DNA of 64,000 nt from Acestrorhynchus altus. Taxonomy: Eukaryota > Chordata > Actinopteri > Characiformes > Acestrorhynchidae. Every line of letters starts with the position of its first letter. The stretch's first letter is position 1. Below, piece by piece: positions 1 through 11,560 of the stretch. The notes under the pieces are model-generated. The model was given only the letters and a program-made list of their open reading frames with translations, did no database searches and was not told the DNA's origin. The stretch is from assembly GCA_034509495.1 (NCBI GenBank), contig CM067519.1, positions 22,014,103 to 22,078,102 of the forward strand, in the 5' to 3' direction. The translations under genes and the position numbers were made by a program.

Positions 1-158
1 CATGTCAGTGTCACAACTGTGCTGAGACTGACCCAACACCCACATAATAGCAGTGCTGTGGTGGTCCTGTTGGGGTCCTGGCCACTGAAGTACAGGGTGA
101 AAGGAGGGCAACAAAATGTGCTTGTAAAATGTTAAATAATGTTATGGCTGGTTGGGGT
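1..158 (+). mobile_element. Right arm and terminal repeat of a Tc1-type fold-back element (truncated by the window edge)
   Basis: The sequence matches the right arm of the full palindromic element at 35,888-36,550: the same 'catgtcagtgtca' block, the cacccacata block, the tggtcctg...ggggtcctgg block and the agggtgaaaggagg block appear in the same order. It ends near 134-155 with 'aatgttatggctggttgg', a diverged terminal inverted repeat of the ATAACATTA type. The left arm lies outside the window. Such elements carry no gene and are mobilised by Tc1/mariner transposases; that is family knowledge. The membership is seen directly by comparison with the second copy. Confidence 0.75.
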
Positions 159-229
159 TTTATACATTTGAAATCGATATAATGCTCTATATGAGATTTG
201 GGCCCTAAGTCATTTAAAACCCCTAAGCT

Positions 230-320
230 TCTCAGGGATTAAACACCCCAGCAACACTGCTGTGTCCGATCCTGGTACCCAGTCATCCCACACTAACTTT
301 CCACCACCATCTCAGTTCAT
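230..320 (+). repeat. Internal fragment of the same fold-back family
   Basis: The order 'taaacaccccagcaacactg', 'ctgtgtccgatcctggtacc', 'cacactaactttccaccacc' is that of positions 36,280-36,355 in the full copy. The fragment lies about 70 bases beyond the end of the arm at 1-158, so it is either a second broken copy or a rearranged part of the same one. Confidence 0.6.
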
Positions 321-951
321 AAACAGTAAAGACAGTATGCCAGTCATTATCAGCGCTGGTTTAGTGAATGTGGAGGTGACTCTGAGCAGCACTCTCTCCA
401 GCATCCTCCAACTCCAAACTCTATTATGGTAATGACAGCTGGAGCATTTAATTACACAGCACACAATGGCAGTGCTAGAGCTTCTCGAATATTTATTAGG
501 TTGATGTCATTCTCCGGCTAGAACTACTTCAGATAATAACTGTAAATGAGTCAGTAATGTGAACCATAGTCCATGCGACTTCAAACTATCACACACTTAA
601 GGAGCATCACTTACAAACCCATTCAACTTGAAAGAGAGACACTGTTAAGCTGCTTGCATTCAGGCAAAATCTTTTAGGTCTACAATGGTTTAGTTGCAGC
701 ACCCAGTAACCAGAATACAGCATCAAAGCATCATCTGGAATGAATCGATAATATGATCTAAGCAAATACAAATACAGATACAAATTGGAAGCACACTATT
801 ATTACATTAGTATTATTAGTTTTATGCGTAGGTCCTTTTTCTTTCAAAGCCACTCTGAGCCAGATCTTCAGATACCTCTGTGTGCATCTGTGGATGCATC
901 TGAAGCTCCTTTTCCTCTCTGCTTTCCTCAATTCACAACTGATATAGTGCT
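321..951. other. No gene or repeat recognised
   Basis: AT-rich single-copy-looking sequence. One short frame (785-967) has no codon bias, domain or splice context that I can see, and I take it as chance. Confidence 0.5.
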
Positions 952-1412
952 GTTTGGTGGTTGCTAGGCAGTTGCTACTGTATCCCAGGTGTTTGCTATA
1001 GGGTTGCTACGAAGTTCATTGGTGGATTCTAGGTAGTTGCTATAGTATTGCTACTTGCAAGAAGGAATCTCTTAAGTTGCCATGGGGTTGCTATGGAGTT
1101 GCTATGATGCTCTTGGTGGTTTCTAGGATTCTTCAGGTGGTAGGAATGGTATTCCCATGTGGATGTTATAGTGTTGCATGGCAGTTGTTAGGTGGTTGCT
1201 ATGATATGCAAGGCGGTTGCAATAGAGTTGCTAGGCAGTTCATTGATGGTCGCTATACTGCTGCTAGGTGGTGGCTATGGTATCCCAGGTGGTTGCTATG
1301 GTGGCTGTTAGACAGTGGCTATGGTTTTGCAGATGGTTGCTATGGTGTTTTGGGGATCTCTAGTGTGTTACTAAGTTTTTGCTGTGGTACCCCATGTGGA
1401 TGGCTGCATGTG
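952..1412 (+). repeat. Degenerate minisatellite of GTTGCTATGG / GTTGCTAGGC units
   Basis: About 460 bases consist of short variable units containing gttgctatgg, gttgctaggc, ggttgctatggtatccc and close variants, at least fifteen times. The open frame across 1077-1418 (Gly/Cys/Tyr/Trp-rich) is produced by the repeat and is not a gene. The unit resembles one half of the RFX X-box (RGYAAC / GTTGCY), so the array is also a cluster of half-sites. A small inverted relative (ccatagcaac...ctagcaa) occurs at 7,437-7,467. Confidence 0.85.
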
Positions 1413-2558
1413 TATTAGACAGACATACAAACAGGGTACTAATGTTTGCACAGCATTCAAAAAGCTGTACACAAGCTTGGACCACACAATCAGACTGAAC
1501 AATCTGGAACTGGAACAGTGTCGTGTTAAAGCACTTTTACAGGTAGCTGATAAGGACAAAGTGTGTGTGTGATGCGGTGTGTGTGATTGTAACTGGTTGT
1601 TTAACTGAATGGTTATGAGGGGTCTGACAGAGGGAAGCTCTTCATAGGCTTCTAACACTAAGTTCCACCAATGTAATCACATAACTGATCCGTACTGCCA
1701 TCGAAACCCTTAACCATCATCCACTTATCATGGAACCTCATACTGTGAACAAGATAAAAACATAATCTTGCACCCCTAGAACAGTTTTTCTCAACCCTAC
1801 CCTGCACTTTTAGTTTAATACACCCGATGCAGCTCTGAAAAGGCAGTTATAAACACAGTTATAACAGTAATCATGCACTTGCTTAAGCTTGTATTATTAG
1901 TGTAAATGGGTAACATTACTGTCTGTGGTAATTTACTGTTGGATGGAGATCCGGCCCACAGAGATTATGCCCAAAAAATGCCGAATTATTCCTTTAACTG
2001 ACCATTGCGCATCATATCCTAGCATCAAAGCAGATAGTACCCTTCCTACAACACTTATTGTCACCAAGCTACAGTGTAGTCCTGAGTATGTAATGTATGA
2101 CAGTGATTCATACACTGTAAATAGATATGAGCATCACAAAAGGCAAAATGTAAGCACCACAGGCAGCATAATCTGAAGTGATGGGCCGAAGCTGACGAAA
2201 GTGATGCGCGTCCAAAGTGCACAGTGTCCATTAGTGATATACCAACATTAATAATTCAGGACAAGTGCCATTTGCCTGATCATCACATAGTGAGAGGGAC
2301 ACTAAAATGCAGATAATTATTAGGAACTCCTGGGTCTCTTCAAGCTCAAGTCTGTTGCCAGTCAGCTACCATTAGTCTGAAGAATACAGAGCCAAACGGA
2401 GCGGTGCTGAACTCACTGCTGTGTAGGCCAGAGAGGTCAACTGCCTCAACCGCCCACATCTGACCCGGCGTTTACTAGAGAGACAAAAGCTATTATTCGT
2501 TACCCAAGGCGCAGTCACTACTCCTGCCTACTGAAGAGTACTAGCTGTTGAATATAAA
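1413..2558. other. No gene recognised
   Basis: Anonymous sequence with a short imperfect GT tract near 1,560-1,590. Frames on both strands at 1,371-1,658 and 1,925-2,176 overlap each other antisense, lack recognisable motifs and are rejected as genes. Confidence 0.5.
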
Positions 2559-2561
2559 GAC

Positions 2562-2573
2562 AGAGAGAGAGAG

Positions 2574-2635
<62 letters not shown>
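2562..2635 (+). repeat. (GA)n microsatellite
   Basis: About 37 GA units with a single C interruption near 2,576. It is a purine-only strand that could adopt triplex structure. Confidence 0.97.
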
Positions 2636-2639
<4 letters not shown>

Positions 2640-2854
2640 ATAGTTTTCCTAAATGGTTTTGGCTTACTTACATGTATGGTTCTGGGAAAAGACTTCTAAC
2701 TGGTATAAACCCTTTACAATAAAAGGTTCAATAAATGAAAAACCTGAGATCACCTACTTTGTAGGCAGTGGCATGCTGTGTTGTAGGCTTCATACCTAAG
2801 ATGTACAGAGTAACTTACACATGATACACGTATAACAAACTGACGAATAATCAG

Positions 2855-3455
2855 TGAGTAATCCGACTCATAAAACAGTTCAAATTCACTAATTTCCAAC
2901 CAAATTAATCAGTTTAAGTATCAAAGACCTTCAGTAAATCTTTACTGCTCTGTCCATACATCTCAACCTGCATACAGACTCTGACTGATCAGTGAGAGGG
3001 GGCAGGCTGACCTATCACTGACCCAGATTGGATTTTTTTTTGTACAGTGTTCAAATGTCAGAATAAAAGTCCAGAGAGGATAATACTGATGCATATAACA
3101 AAAATGATAACATTTAGGTTTTTTATTTTATTATTATGTATATGGTTGAGAATCTAATTATTATTCAATTTCAGCCCAAAAACACTCTGCATGATCAATT
3201 TCAAACAGGATTTCTGAAATGTTTTATAGTCCTTATAAACAACCCCCCCAAACTAACAAACAAACAAACAAAAACAAAAATCAAAATGCAAAAAATAGAC
3301 TCAAGTAAAATTCATACAATTATGTTAACCTCCATCTCAAATTATGATGAAATATTGAAAGCCTATGTGAACTCCTGCAAAAACACAATCTGTGTTTATG
3401 TCTCTAACATCTCTAATAAAAAACACTTTACTTTTTTAAAAGTATATCAAACTAC
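2855..3455 (-). repeat. RepA dispersed repeat, copy 1
   Basis: Read on the minus strand it contains, in order, the blocks shared by all RepA copies: a 'tttataaggact...aaacatttcagaaat' block, 'atcagtattatcc', 'ttttattctgacatttgaac', 'ctgggtcagtgata', 'ctcactgatcagtcagagtc', 'tgtatgcaggttga' and 'gacagagcagtaaa'. No protein is encoded; the longest frame (3,136-3,648, plus) runs from this repeat into a TA microsatellite. A CAAA-rich tract (3,253-3,283) lies inside. The mechanism of dispersal is unknown. Confidence 0.75.
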
Positions 3456-3558
3456 AAAACATTCTGCAGATGTAAAGCAACATTCTGTAGCATTATTGTT
3501 CAATCAACAGCTTCAAAATGATTTTTTTAATGCTCTACTCCCCTCTAATAAGATCAGC

Positions 3559-3559
<1 letters not shown>

Positions 3560-3614
<55 letters not shown>
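3560..3614. repeat. (TA)n microsatellite
   Basis: Uninterrupted TA dinucleotides, about 27 units, immediately beyond RepA copy 1. Confidence 0.97.
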
Positions 3615-3618
<4 letters not shown>

Positions 3619-3920
3619 CAATGCTTTACTTTTTCAGTGCAGAGATAAATGAACATGTTTAAGATCTGCTGTATGAATCTGTCGTAGGTCTGACTGCCTG
3701 GTGAAGCATAAATTGCAGCAGGAGTCATCATTGGTGAGGAGAGGAAATTCCTGGTTGCTTGTGTAACAACTGGAAATAGTCTAAAAGCCGCAAAACACAC
3801 AACCTTTGCACACTCCAGAAGGCTTCCACACATCACAAAGCTGGTGAGTTCAGCTCCTCAGAACAGTAGACTAAATCATTCAGCAGGCCAGTGAGCAACA
3901 TTGTTGGCCAGGTCAGTGTA

Positions 3921-4110
3921 CACTGTAAAAAGGACAAGATCCTTGAGGAACGTTTGCATGTTTTTACTTTGAAGCTGTGAAGGAACCTTTTATGGTGCTT
4001 CAAGGAACCTTCAGTGAAAGTAAAAGGATTTCTTAAGGTTTCCATAAAAAACTCAAAGAGGTTCTTCCACAGTTTCAAATTGAAGAACCTCCAAATTTCC
4101 GTCAAGAATC
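3921..4110 (-). repeat. Fragment of the GGTTCTT/AAGAACC palindromic miniature element
   Basis: Repeated gaacct / ggttctt words (aaggaacctttta, aaggaaccttcag, gaggttcttcc, gaagaacctcc) and a 'cactgtaaaaaggacaag' start resemble the ends of the complete copy at 19,811-20,165. No coding capacity. Confidence 0.6.
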
Positions 4111-6824
4111 CCCCCACTCTCAGCAAAGTGGGACTGGGACTGATGAACACCACATCCTGACAAAGCTCGTCATCATCCATTGCTTTGTTGTTTTCTGAAA
4201 TGCAGTGCTATTCTGAAAATCTGACCATGATTTTTAAAGGACCTGTTTGGTAACAGAGGAACAGACAAAAGGATGTTATATGCTTAAATCAGCAGTAGCA
4301 GTCATGTTGAAGCATTAATTCTGTCCATATTTTTATCAATATTTATCAATAACATATTATGGAAAATCTAAACTGTCCTCAAAGTTCTATGTGTTGTGTG
4401 TAAAAGGTTGTACTGTGTCTGTGATGTCAAAAAAAAACAAAAAAACAAGCACATTTATACATATGCCTATTTTGTTTGCAGCAGTACAGTTGTCACCGAA
4501 GTTGTAAGGGCTGTCTCAGCCTGGACCACTTTTTGAAGGAGATATATAGGAGAGCCAATCAGAACGCATCATTTGCATATATCAGTGTAAAGGCACATTA
4601 ACAGATATAACCTGTTTGATTCTGTAGAATCTGGGCCCTTTAACAGTCCTATAAACCCAACTTCAGGTGCAAACTGGACACATTCTGCTCTTATGGACTC
4701 TTTCACAAACTGGGAAAGCCCAGCGTCTGCTGCATACTGGACACATTCTGCATGTTATTACAAAACTGGTGCATGAGTCTATATGCATAATTTATGTCAA
4801 TTCAAATTGCTTCTCTCCCAAATGCACGGAATGGATGGACGTCTTTGCAGAAAACAGGTGAATGTATCATTTTACATTTATTATACCATTTAATGTTCCA
4901 TTTTGTGGTCAGATTTATCTGGATTTCTCTCCACCTTTTAAAACCGGTCATAACATTTGCTGTGTTGTCTCAAGACAACGTGTTATAGAGAAGCAGTGTC
5001 CTTTAAAAGACAGCAGACACAGCGTCTAGACAGAGATACCAGCCTCAACCACATGCTGAGTGAATATTACCCAACACAATACCACTGTTTTAACTTATGG
5101 GACCAGCTGATGCAACAAATATGCGGTAAGGGGAAAACTGTGGGAAAACTGGAAAAAACGGAAAATGTGGGAAAACTGGAAATTTTTAATATTTGCCAAA
5201 CGAGTATTCCATTTAAATATTTACTTTTACTTGAATTTCCAGTAACATCAGTAAAAGAAAATGTGAAACGTTCACTGTGCCCATCAGCCACTGCAACGTT
5301 TTGAAGAAGACATCAGGAAGACCCTGTGTCATGATATGGACGATGGAGTTGTCTATATGGTATTATTAGCACTTGGTTGAGCAGTTTGAGGCCTCCCGGT
5401 CATAAATGCACCATATACTGTGTGTGTTTTTGTTATTATTATTGTTTGTGATATTTGTCTTAGTTCCTTTTCTGAAATAAAAGTCTCTGTGCATTTAATT
5501 AGTCTAACAGAGCAGTGTGTCAACCTGTGGGCTGGGAACTTGCAGTGGGCCGTGAAACACTAATCCGCAGGCCAAATCCTCAGGGATAGGTAGTAGTCCA
5601 CAGTGGGCTGGTAATGGTACTATAAATCACAAAGGTCTATGTGGAAAAAAAATGTTTAACAGATTTATTTTAAGTAAAAATTAATCATGTTTAAACTCTA
5701 AACATTATATAAACATGAATAGAAATGCACAAATAATAAGATGCAGAAGTTTCAGTGTCATCTGGTTTGGCCGAGAACTGTTATGGGCTGTAGGTGTGAG
5801 ACAAGTCAATAAAGAGCATTTCCCTGTTTCCACCATGTTCCATATTTCCTTTCCTCTGAGAAAACATGTAGCTTGGCATTAATGTAAGCATACCAGGTCA
5901 GAAACCACGTAAGCAAGTTTCTCACACCGTTTGCACGATGCCAGCTTCCATTACTTGTTAGTGATTTTAGTCTCATAGTGGCAACAGTAGCTCCTGTGCC
6001 ACTATGTCTCTGGCTGGGTACTTGGGAACAGAAGCTTCTTTCTGATTGGCTGTTTCATCTTCATCTCTCATTGGCTGTTATGTCTTTCGGCCTGCGTTGC
6101 AGCGTCATCGGTCGACATAACAGACAAAAGCAACATTGTTACACTGGCACGGTGACCTCATCCCACGAGCCAGCGCGGCAGACTAATGCCTTCCAGATGT
6201 GGCAGAGTCCAAAAGCTTGGAATCAGAGACCAAATAAACACGAAGCGACTGGCTCTCCCACTCTTTTAAAGAAAAATACACACCTCTAGCGAGAGGAGGC
6301 TTGTGTTTTTAAGCCGTGCTGATGAAAACGGTGGTGACTTTACATTCACACTGTCGATTTCAATACGTGATGGTGTTTTAAAAGAACAGCAGTATGCAGA
6401 TTTTAGGTGGCCAGACTAAGAAGTAATTGTACTGGATTATGATGAATATTTCATGAAGTGTCTGATGCGAGGGCTCTCTTGTTGTATTTGGCTTAATGAA
6501 GATGTCAGATTGATAAACATGCACTCAGTCAACTCACGTCTGCGCAATAAATGATATTAAAGAATAACCACAGACTGACAGATTGTTCCTGATATGTATA
6601 ATTGATGCCGTGTGAAGCAGTGTGTTAAATATCTTAATAGACGAGATAGCTTTGTCTGAAATATTTCATTACTGATTAATGAGGGAGAGTCTGTCATTCA
6701 ATGAAGATCGATACTTATAATAGATTAGATAAAAGAAAATGCCATTGATGTTCTTTCTGAACCTGACTGACAAATGTTAGTCAATACATCATTGTTCAGA
6801 TACCATCAGCTTCTGTTAACCTTT
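4111..6824. other. Long stretch without a recognised gene
   Basis: About 2.7 kb. Small items seen: 'ccaatcagaacgcatc' beside 'atttgcatata' (4,553-4,585), a CCAAT plus octamer-like pair; two copies of actggacacattctgc (4,672 and 4,736); two copies of gtgggaaaactggaaa about 30 bases apart (5,141-5,180); and a fragment near 5,515-5,625 of the 'gtgggctgg...cagtgggcc' type that recurs near 45,480-45,540. Short frames on both strands have no recognisable motifs. Confidence 0.5.
6034..6068 (+). promoter_or_regulatory. Two inverted CCAAT boxes in a locally CpG-richer patch (tentative)
   Basis: attggctg occurs at about 6,041 and 6,069, each being the reverse of a CCAAT box (NF-Y core). They are followed by gcgtcatcggtcgac (6,100-6,115), which includes a CRE-like gcgtcat. 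The flanking 6,090-6,180 is richer in CpG than the rest of the window. No adjacent exon was found, so a promoter role is only a possibility. Confidence 0.2.
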
Positions 6825-7345
6825 AGAACCCTTTGCGGGATGTTTATGTAGTTTGACATACTTCATTCACAACATTCAAAGTTAAGACTTCCAAGGCTAC
6901 TCAGATTTGTCTTGATTTGAGATGTAAAAATGAGTTTAGATATTTGTATAAATTTGTATAAAAACATTTTTTTGCACGTAGAATTATTATCTTTTGCTTA
7001 TAAGGACTAAAAATGATTAACTCCTGTAGGAAATTGATTGAGTGTTATTGATTTATTTGTAATGATTAGATTGACAAGGATATTTATAATAACATGTTTT
7101 TTTTTAATACTGGACAGTGGTCCAAATTAACAACAGCAACAACCTAAATATCTTTTTTTATTTTTTTTGTCATGACTTTTATTCTATTTGAACACTGTGT
7201 GACCAAAGAAAGAGAACAAACAGCCCCCATCCTATTTTCTTCTATAACCCAATATCTGTGTCAGTGATGTCATTTGCCCCACCCACTCACCCTGATCAGT
7301 CATGCAGGTTGAGCATGAACACATGCACAGATCAGTAACACATGC
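6825..7345 (+). repeat. RepA dispersed repeat, copy 2
   Basis: Plus-strand copy with the shared order: 'tgcttataaggacta', 'gtaatgattagattgacaag', 'gatatttataataa', 'ttattctatttgaacactgt', 'aaagaaagagaacaaacag', 'ataacccaatatctgtgtca', 'gtgatgtcatttgccccacc', 'tgatcagtcatgcaggttga'. The same order is seen in copies at 28.6 and 47.7 kb. Non-coding. Confidence 0.8.
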
Positions 7346-8205
7346 ACTTTTTCAGTTTTTAAGATATCAACACCACAATTTTTAATCAGGCATGATGTTT
7401 TCCCATAAGAATAAAAATATACAAATGACTGGGATACCATAGCAACCACACAGCAACAGCCTAGCAAATCCCTGTAAGTGGGAAGCACTTAAGTAACACA
7501 ACAATTCTGCATTTTCATCAGGAAATTCACTTTTCATGTTCGTAATGTTTGATGCCATATGTGATTGATATCTGACACTATCACTGATTCAGACACGTGC
7601 TCAGATGACACTGATTTTGATACTTATGTCCTTTGACATTGTGACTTTATCACTGATCATAACAGATAAATGTATCTGTGTTCATGTATGTCATGAATAT
7701 ATTACATACAATAAACATATTGTTTATATCACCAACATGGAAAATACCACAACCATTAGAAAATAGATGTTAAAATGAATTAGGCACAAAAAAGAGGCGT
7801 AAACACTGATAAATGGACCACTACACATAAAATGAAATGCTAGACAATGTAAGACAGGGCCCTGTATGTAAGCATACTTCAGTTTATCACTTTCATAACT
7901 ACATTACTATCATTAATATCAGTTTCATAGGCCTTGAAATTGAACCGCACGGGACCCCACAAGATATGCTGAATCAAACAGTTGGCAAATATTTCAAAAT
8001 AGTCTCTGCATTAAAATAGTCTCTGCATTAAAATAGTCTCTGCATTAAAATAGTCTCTGCATTAGGTTTAATAAATGAATAATAAGACCAGGGTTCAACT
8101 GGGTAAAATACATTATGTCACCATGAAGTTTTATTCTGACAGTGATTTGTTGCATTCTTAATGAAATTATATTGAATATTGCAGGTTGTGTCTATATTCC
8201 ATGTA

Positions 8206-8210
<5 letters not shown>
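7346..8210. other. No gene recognised; holds a 17-bp tandem repeat
   Basis: Apart from the tandem repeat at 7,996-8,063 and the small reversed minisatellite scrap at 7,437-7,467, I recognise nothing here. Confidence 0.5.
7996..8063 (+). repeat. Perfect 17-bp x 4 tandem repeat
   Basis: Four identical copies of aaaatagtctctgcatt start at 7,996, 8,013, 8,030 and 8,047. The perfect identity implies recent expansion by slippage or unequal exchange. Confidence 0.97.

Positions 8211-8256
<46 letters not shown>
8211..8256 (+). repeat. (GT)n microsatellite
   Basis: Twenty-three uninterrupted GT units. Confidence 0.97.
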
Positions 8257-8257
<1 letters not shown>

Positions 8258-9009
8258 TTTGCTGAAGTGGACTGTCGTTCTCTAAACAGTTTGTGTTTAA
8301 ATGGGGTTAACAGGCCGGGCACACTTGAAGTATGACCCAGGAAACGTGACGCACACTAACTCTGCTCTTTCTCCCATGCAGTCTGCTCTATACTTGCGTT
8401 CCTTATGTTTATGGTTGGATTTGCTCTGGACCTTGTCAGCGCTCTTGGCTCAGTTGTATGTCTGTGCACTCAGTGTAAACATGCAGTAACTGCCAATAAG
8501 GATTGACGTATTTAACTCTTTGCTTTGGTGAATTATCCTGAAATAAGACTTACATAAAATTAAACTTCCAGCCAGATAACTTTTTAAAAACACCGTGCTA
8601 CATTCTACTGCCTTAGAACATAGAACAAGCAGAAACATCAATCTAGATTTTCTAATCCTCAGCCTATATGAATTTCTTGTTAGCCATATATGACACTCAC
8701 TAGGCATAGAAATAACAAATAACTGTTAACAGAACGTTAGCATAATAACAATGCAGCAGATGTTTATTTGGTTTGACTGGAATACTGTCATCATTCAAAC
8801 AAAACCATGTATCTCCACAATGGTAAGTGATTTGTGTGTTAAAATAGAACCTGGATTCATCACTGAAGACAATATGGTTCCAGTCCTGTTCATCATGTGT
8901 GTGCGTGCCGTCTCATAACCCCTGCTTCCAACACCTCGTAAGAGCTTGGTCAGAATGGCTTCTCAGATTGCTTCTCTCAGACCAATGATTCCCCCTCTCA
9001 AAGTCTGTC
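8257..9009. other. No gene recognised
   Basis: Anonymous AT-rich sequence. Frames at 8,301-8,489 (plus) and 8,450-8,707 (minus) show no domains or splice context. Confidence 0.5.
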
Positions 9010-9362
9010 AGCTTGTGTTTGAGCAGCAAATGAACTAGCACTATGATCTGAGGGTCGCAGATTTGATTTCCTAGGTCATGCTGCTTGCCATCGGCAGCTG
9101 AAGTCTGAGAGAGCAATATTGGCCATGCACGCTATGGGTAGATAGATGGCCCTCTCTCCCCATATCACACTGGTGCAATGCTGGCTGGTACAGCCTTTGT
9201 TGGCTGCCGTCCACCATCTCTTTGAATAGCTTCAGATGTATTTGAGGAGGCATATGCTTGCCTTCACCCTCCTAGTGTTGACAGCATCATATGTAATAAG
9301 GTGATAGTCCTAACAGGGTTGGGTAACAGGTGCGTTCAAACCAGGGGGAAAATTGGGGCTTA
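9010..9362 (+). mobile_element. tRNA-derived SINE
   Basis: A tRNA-like head ('actagcactatgatctgagg', then a decayed B-box-like 'gcagatttgatttcc' near 9,057) is followed by a body with 'ctgagagagcaatattggcc', 'gggtagatagatggccctct' and 'ttcaccctcctagtgttgac'. It ends in 'cctaacagggttgggtaac' and 'gggggaaaattgggg'. I recognise this arrangement as the V/tRNA-type SINE common in catfish and characin genomes. Such SINEs are transcribed by RNA polymerase III and moved by a partner LINE; that is family knowledge. Confidence 0.75.
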
Positions 9363-9424
9363 AAAGCAAAATATATTGGAGTGCATTGCAATAATACTAC
9401 CATCACCACCACCACCACTACTAC

Positions 9425-9800
9425 TGATAATAACAAAAATAATTATTGTATATAGTGTCTAATACCTAGGGTTACTTTACATAAGGAAGGATAAGGAAGA
9501 GCAAAGGTGAAAGACTTAATGGCAGTGAGTTCCATAGCTTGGGATCCATAACTAGAAGCTACTCTAAATTTAGGCACAGAAAAAAGACCACTATCTGAAG
9601 ACCTAGGAAATTGTACAGGACAGTAGGGTTGCAGAAGGACTGTAAAGATTTACATGTCAGCAGGAGGACTTTATACAGGGGTATAAGGACAGGGGTGAAG
9701 AAATTTTGCTGCAGTGTTTTGGATTTACTGAAGAAGCCGGTCAATACAAAGGCATGTGTAGTCAATGATCTCTCACCAGGACGTACACCACCCAAAAGTA
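9425..9800 (-). pseudogene. LINE ORF2 carboxy-terminal remnant with 3' end (L2-like)
   Basis: On the minus strand, short frames read as the C-terminal part of a LINE reverse-transcriptase protein: a decayed LLQ-stop-IQNTAAKFLHP segment (about 9,700-9,745, expected form LQ.IQNAAARL), then YKVLLLTCKSLQ (about 9,640-9,690), then DPKLWNSLP (about 9,526-9,552, expected form GPRLWNSLP). The frames are shifted and contain stops. The 3' side, toward lower coordinates, ends in AAT-rich sequence near 9,410-9,445, as in the copy at 41.9-42.3 kb. The rest of the element is missing, as expected of a 5'-truncated insertion. Confidence 0.7.
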
Positions 9801-10829
9801 GCTTCTGAGATATATGGGCATGGGTGCATTGATTTTATTATCATAAATAATAATATTATGTTCGGGGAAATAGACATAATATCGACCATTATCAATACTG
9901 TCCAGCACTATACTCTCCTTCCGTGTGTCCTGTTCACCGCTAACGATATGACTGTGCTAATTTTGCCTGAGTTTGGAATGTGACAGCTGCCAGGACTGTT
10001 AACTACAAACTCTAGTTCATTCTTTACATTCTTGTAAATGTTAGTTCCAGGACGGTGAGTAACCAAGTTAGACTTCAAAAGAAATCAACAGCAACAGTAA
10101 CTAATACAGTCTGAAAAACCCTGATGTCTGAACAGATTCTGGAGGAATGCAATGCTCAAAACAGCCGATTCAGCACTAAAGCCCTGAGCGTGGATAAAAC
10201 TCTCTAATCCAGGAGATCTTCTACTAGGTCTTAGGCCAAGAATGCTAAAAGAGCAGTGAGAGACATCCATGAGACTGAAAACAGCTGCTTTTTTTATGAA
10301 AAAAAGGAAGCTGTAAATTACAGTAATGCCCTTGGAGCTCAGACAGACCTTGGAGGATGGCCCTCATCATCGCTGTTGCTTTCCCTTTGGACTCTCCTCA
10401 GTTCCTTCTACCACCTGTTGTTGCAGACCAGCAGCTGCTGGTATGACTAACTTGAGCTAACAAGGGTTTACTATAAACCTACGTTTGATGGGCCATTCCA
10501 TGAAAAGAGTAACAACTTTTGAAGTCTTAGGAACAGAAATCTGTCAATAAGCATAGGGATATTTGAACTCACTATACATTATAATTTGACAATTTTTTAT
10601 TGCATATATTAAAGGCGTTCAATTCCATTTACTAGCAGACAGTCATTGAAGTGACTGTACATTAATGTTGTATTGACAGCTAACCTTTGCCAAATCTAAG
10701 TCTGTTTCATCACTGACACTACTTGCACTTATACCAAAAGTCATGGCATAGCAGTACATAGATCATAAAGCTGCATAACCTCATGGATCAGTGCACCTAT
10801 ATAACCACCCTTTATAAGTTATGAGATGT
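9801..10829. other. No gene recognised
   Basis: Anonymous sequence between the LINE 3' end and the Tc1 remnant. A frame at 10,256-10,450 has no recognisable motif. Confidence 0.5.
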
Positions 10830-10834
10830 TATCT

Positions 10835-11560
10835 TGTGAGTGAGGTTGAACTCTCACCAGCTTGCTCGTGGCAAGGCAACAAGAATTCTAATAGTTTGAG
10901 CAAGGCATGATCGTGGGTGCCATATACTATAGATGGGACATTCCATTTCCAATATTGTTTGACCCTTAAACATTCCTCAAGCCAAAGTATCTCATGTGCA
11001 CCTGGAATACCTCGGTTATTCTGCTGGAATATCCCATCATTATGGGGGTACCTGTTCACCGAGCAATGAAATGTAGTGGCTGTAATGTTGTTATGGCGGA
11101 CCAGTGGATCCAAACCAAGGCATAAGAATACACCCCACACCAGTCTGGAACCACCACCAGCCTGCACACTGCCTGGTTGACAAGTGGTGTCCATGGCATC
11201 ATGGGGTCTGTGCCACCCAAACCCTTAACATCAGCCCAAAACCATTGGTACATGTTGCCACACCGAATGCAGTCAGTCCTCTAGGGTCCAGTTAGTAACC
11301 TCATAAGCCCAAGTATGTGTCCAGTGTCTTGGTGCTAGCAGAAGCAGTCTCATGGGTCTTCTGCTCCCATATTCCATGAAAGCTGAAGAACACTGCCCTA
11401 ATCTGTGGGATACATGAGTGAGGCTCCTGCCTGAGAGACTTCTGCCAGAGTCGCTTGTCTGTTCATATTCTAGTATCTGGTAGGTGGCCACTGCATTGTA
11501 CACTGTGGGTGGATAATGCTTTCTATGATGTATTTCCTGAGGATCAAAGAATGTTAGATG
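10835..11560 (-). pseudogene. Tc1/mariner-type transposase pseudogene
   Basis: Tc1-family transposases cut and paste DNA with a DDE/D catalytic domain. On the minus strand the reading frames, used in turn with shifts, show GSRRPMRLLLLAPRH followed by WAYEVTNWTLED (about 11,275-11,370), then MDTTCQPGSVQAGGG and VWGVFLCLGLDPL (about 11,095-11,194), then NDGIFQQNN (about 11,015-11,045). The last should read FQQDN, so the second catalytic aspartate is replaced by asparagine. The C-terminal third is scarcely recognisable and the N-terminal DNA-binding part is lost or too decayed. Several frameshifts are needed. No convincing terminal inverted repeats were found. Distinct in motif spelling from the remnants at 14.8 and 49.5 kb. 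Confidence 0.8.

Noticed and set aside
1077..1418. 113-codon Gly/Cys/Trp-rich frame resembling a small secreted protein
   Set aside because: It is the translation of the GTTGCTATGG minisatellite.
3136..3648. Longest open frame in the window (170 codons)
   Set aside because: It begins in RepA, runs through a CAAA tract and finishes in a TA microsatellite (alternating Ile/Tyr). No domain or codon pattern.
9010..9110. Possible tRNA gene
   Set aside because: A- and B-box-like words are decayed and followed by a SINE body and tail; no cloverleaf could be drawn.
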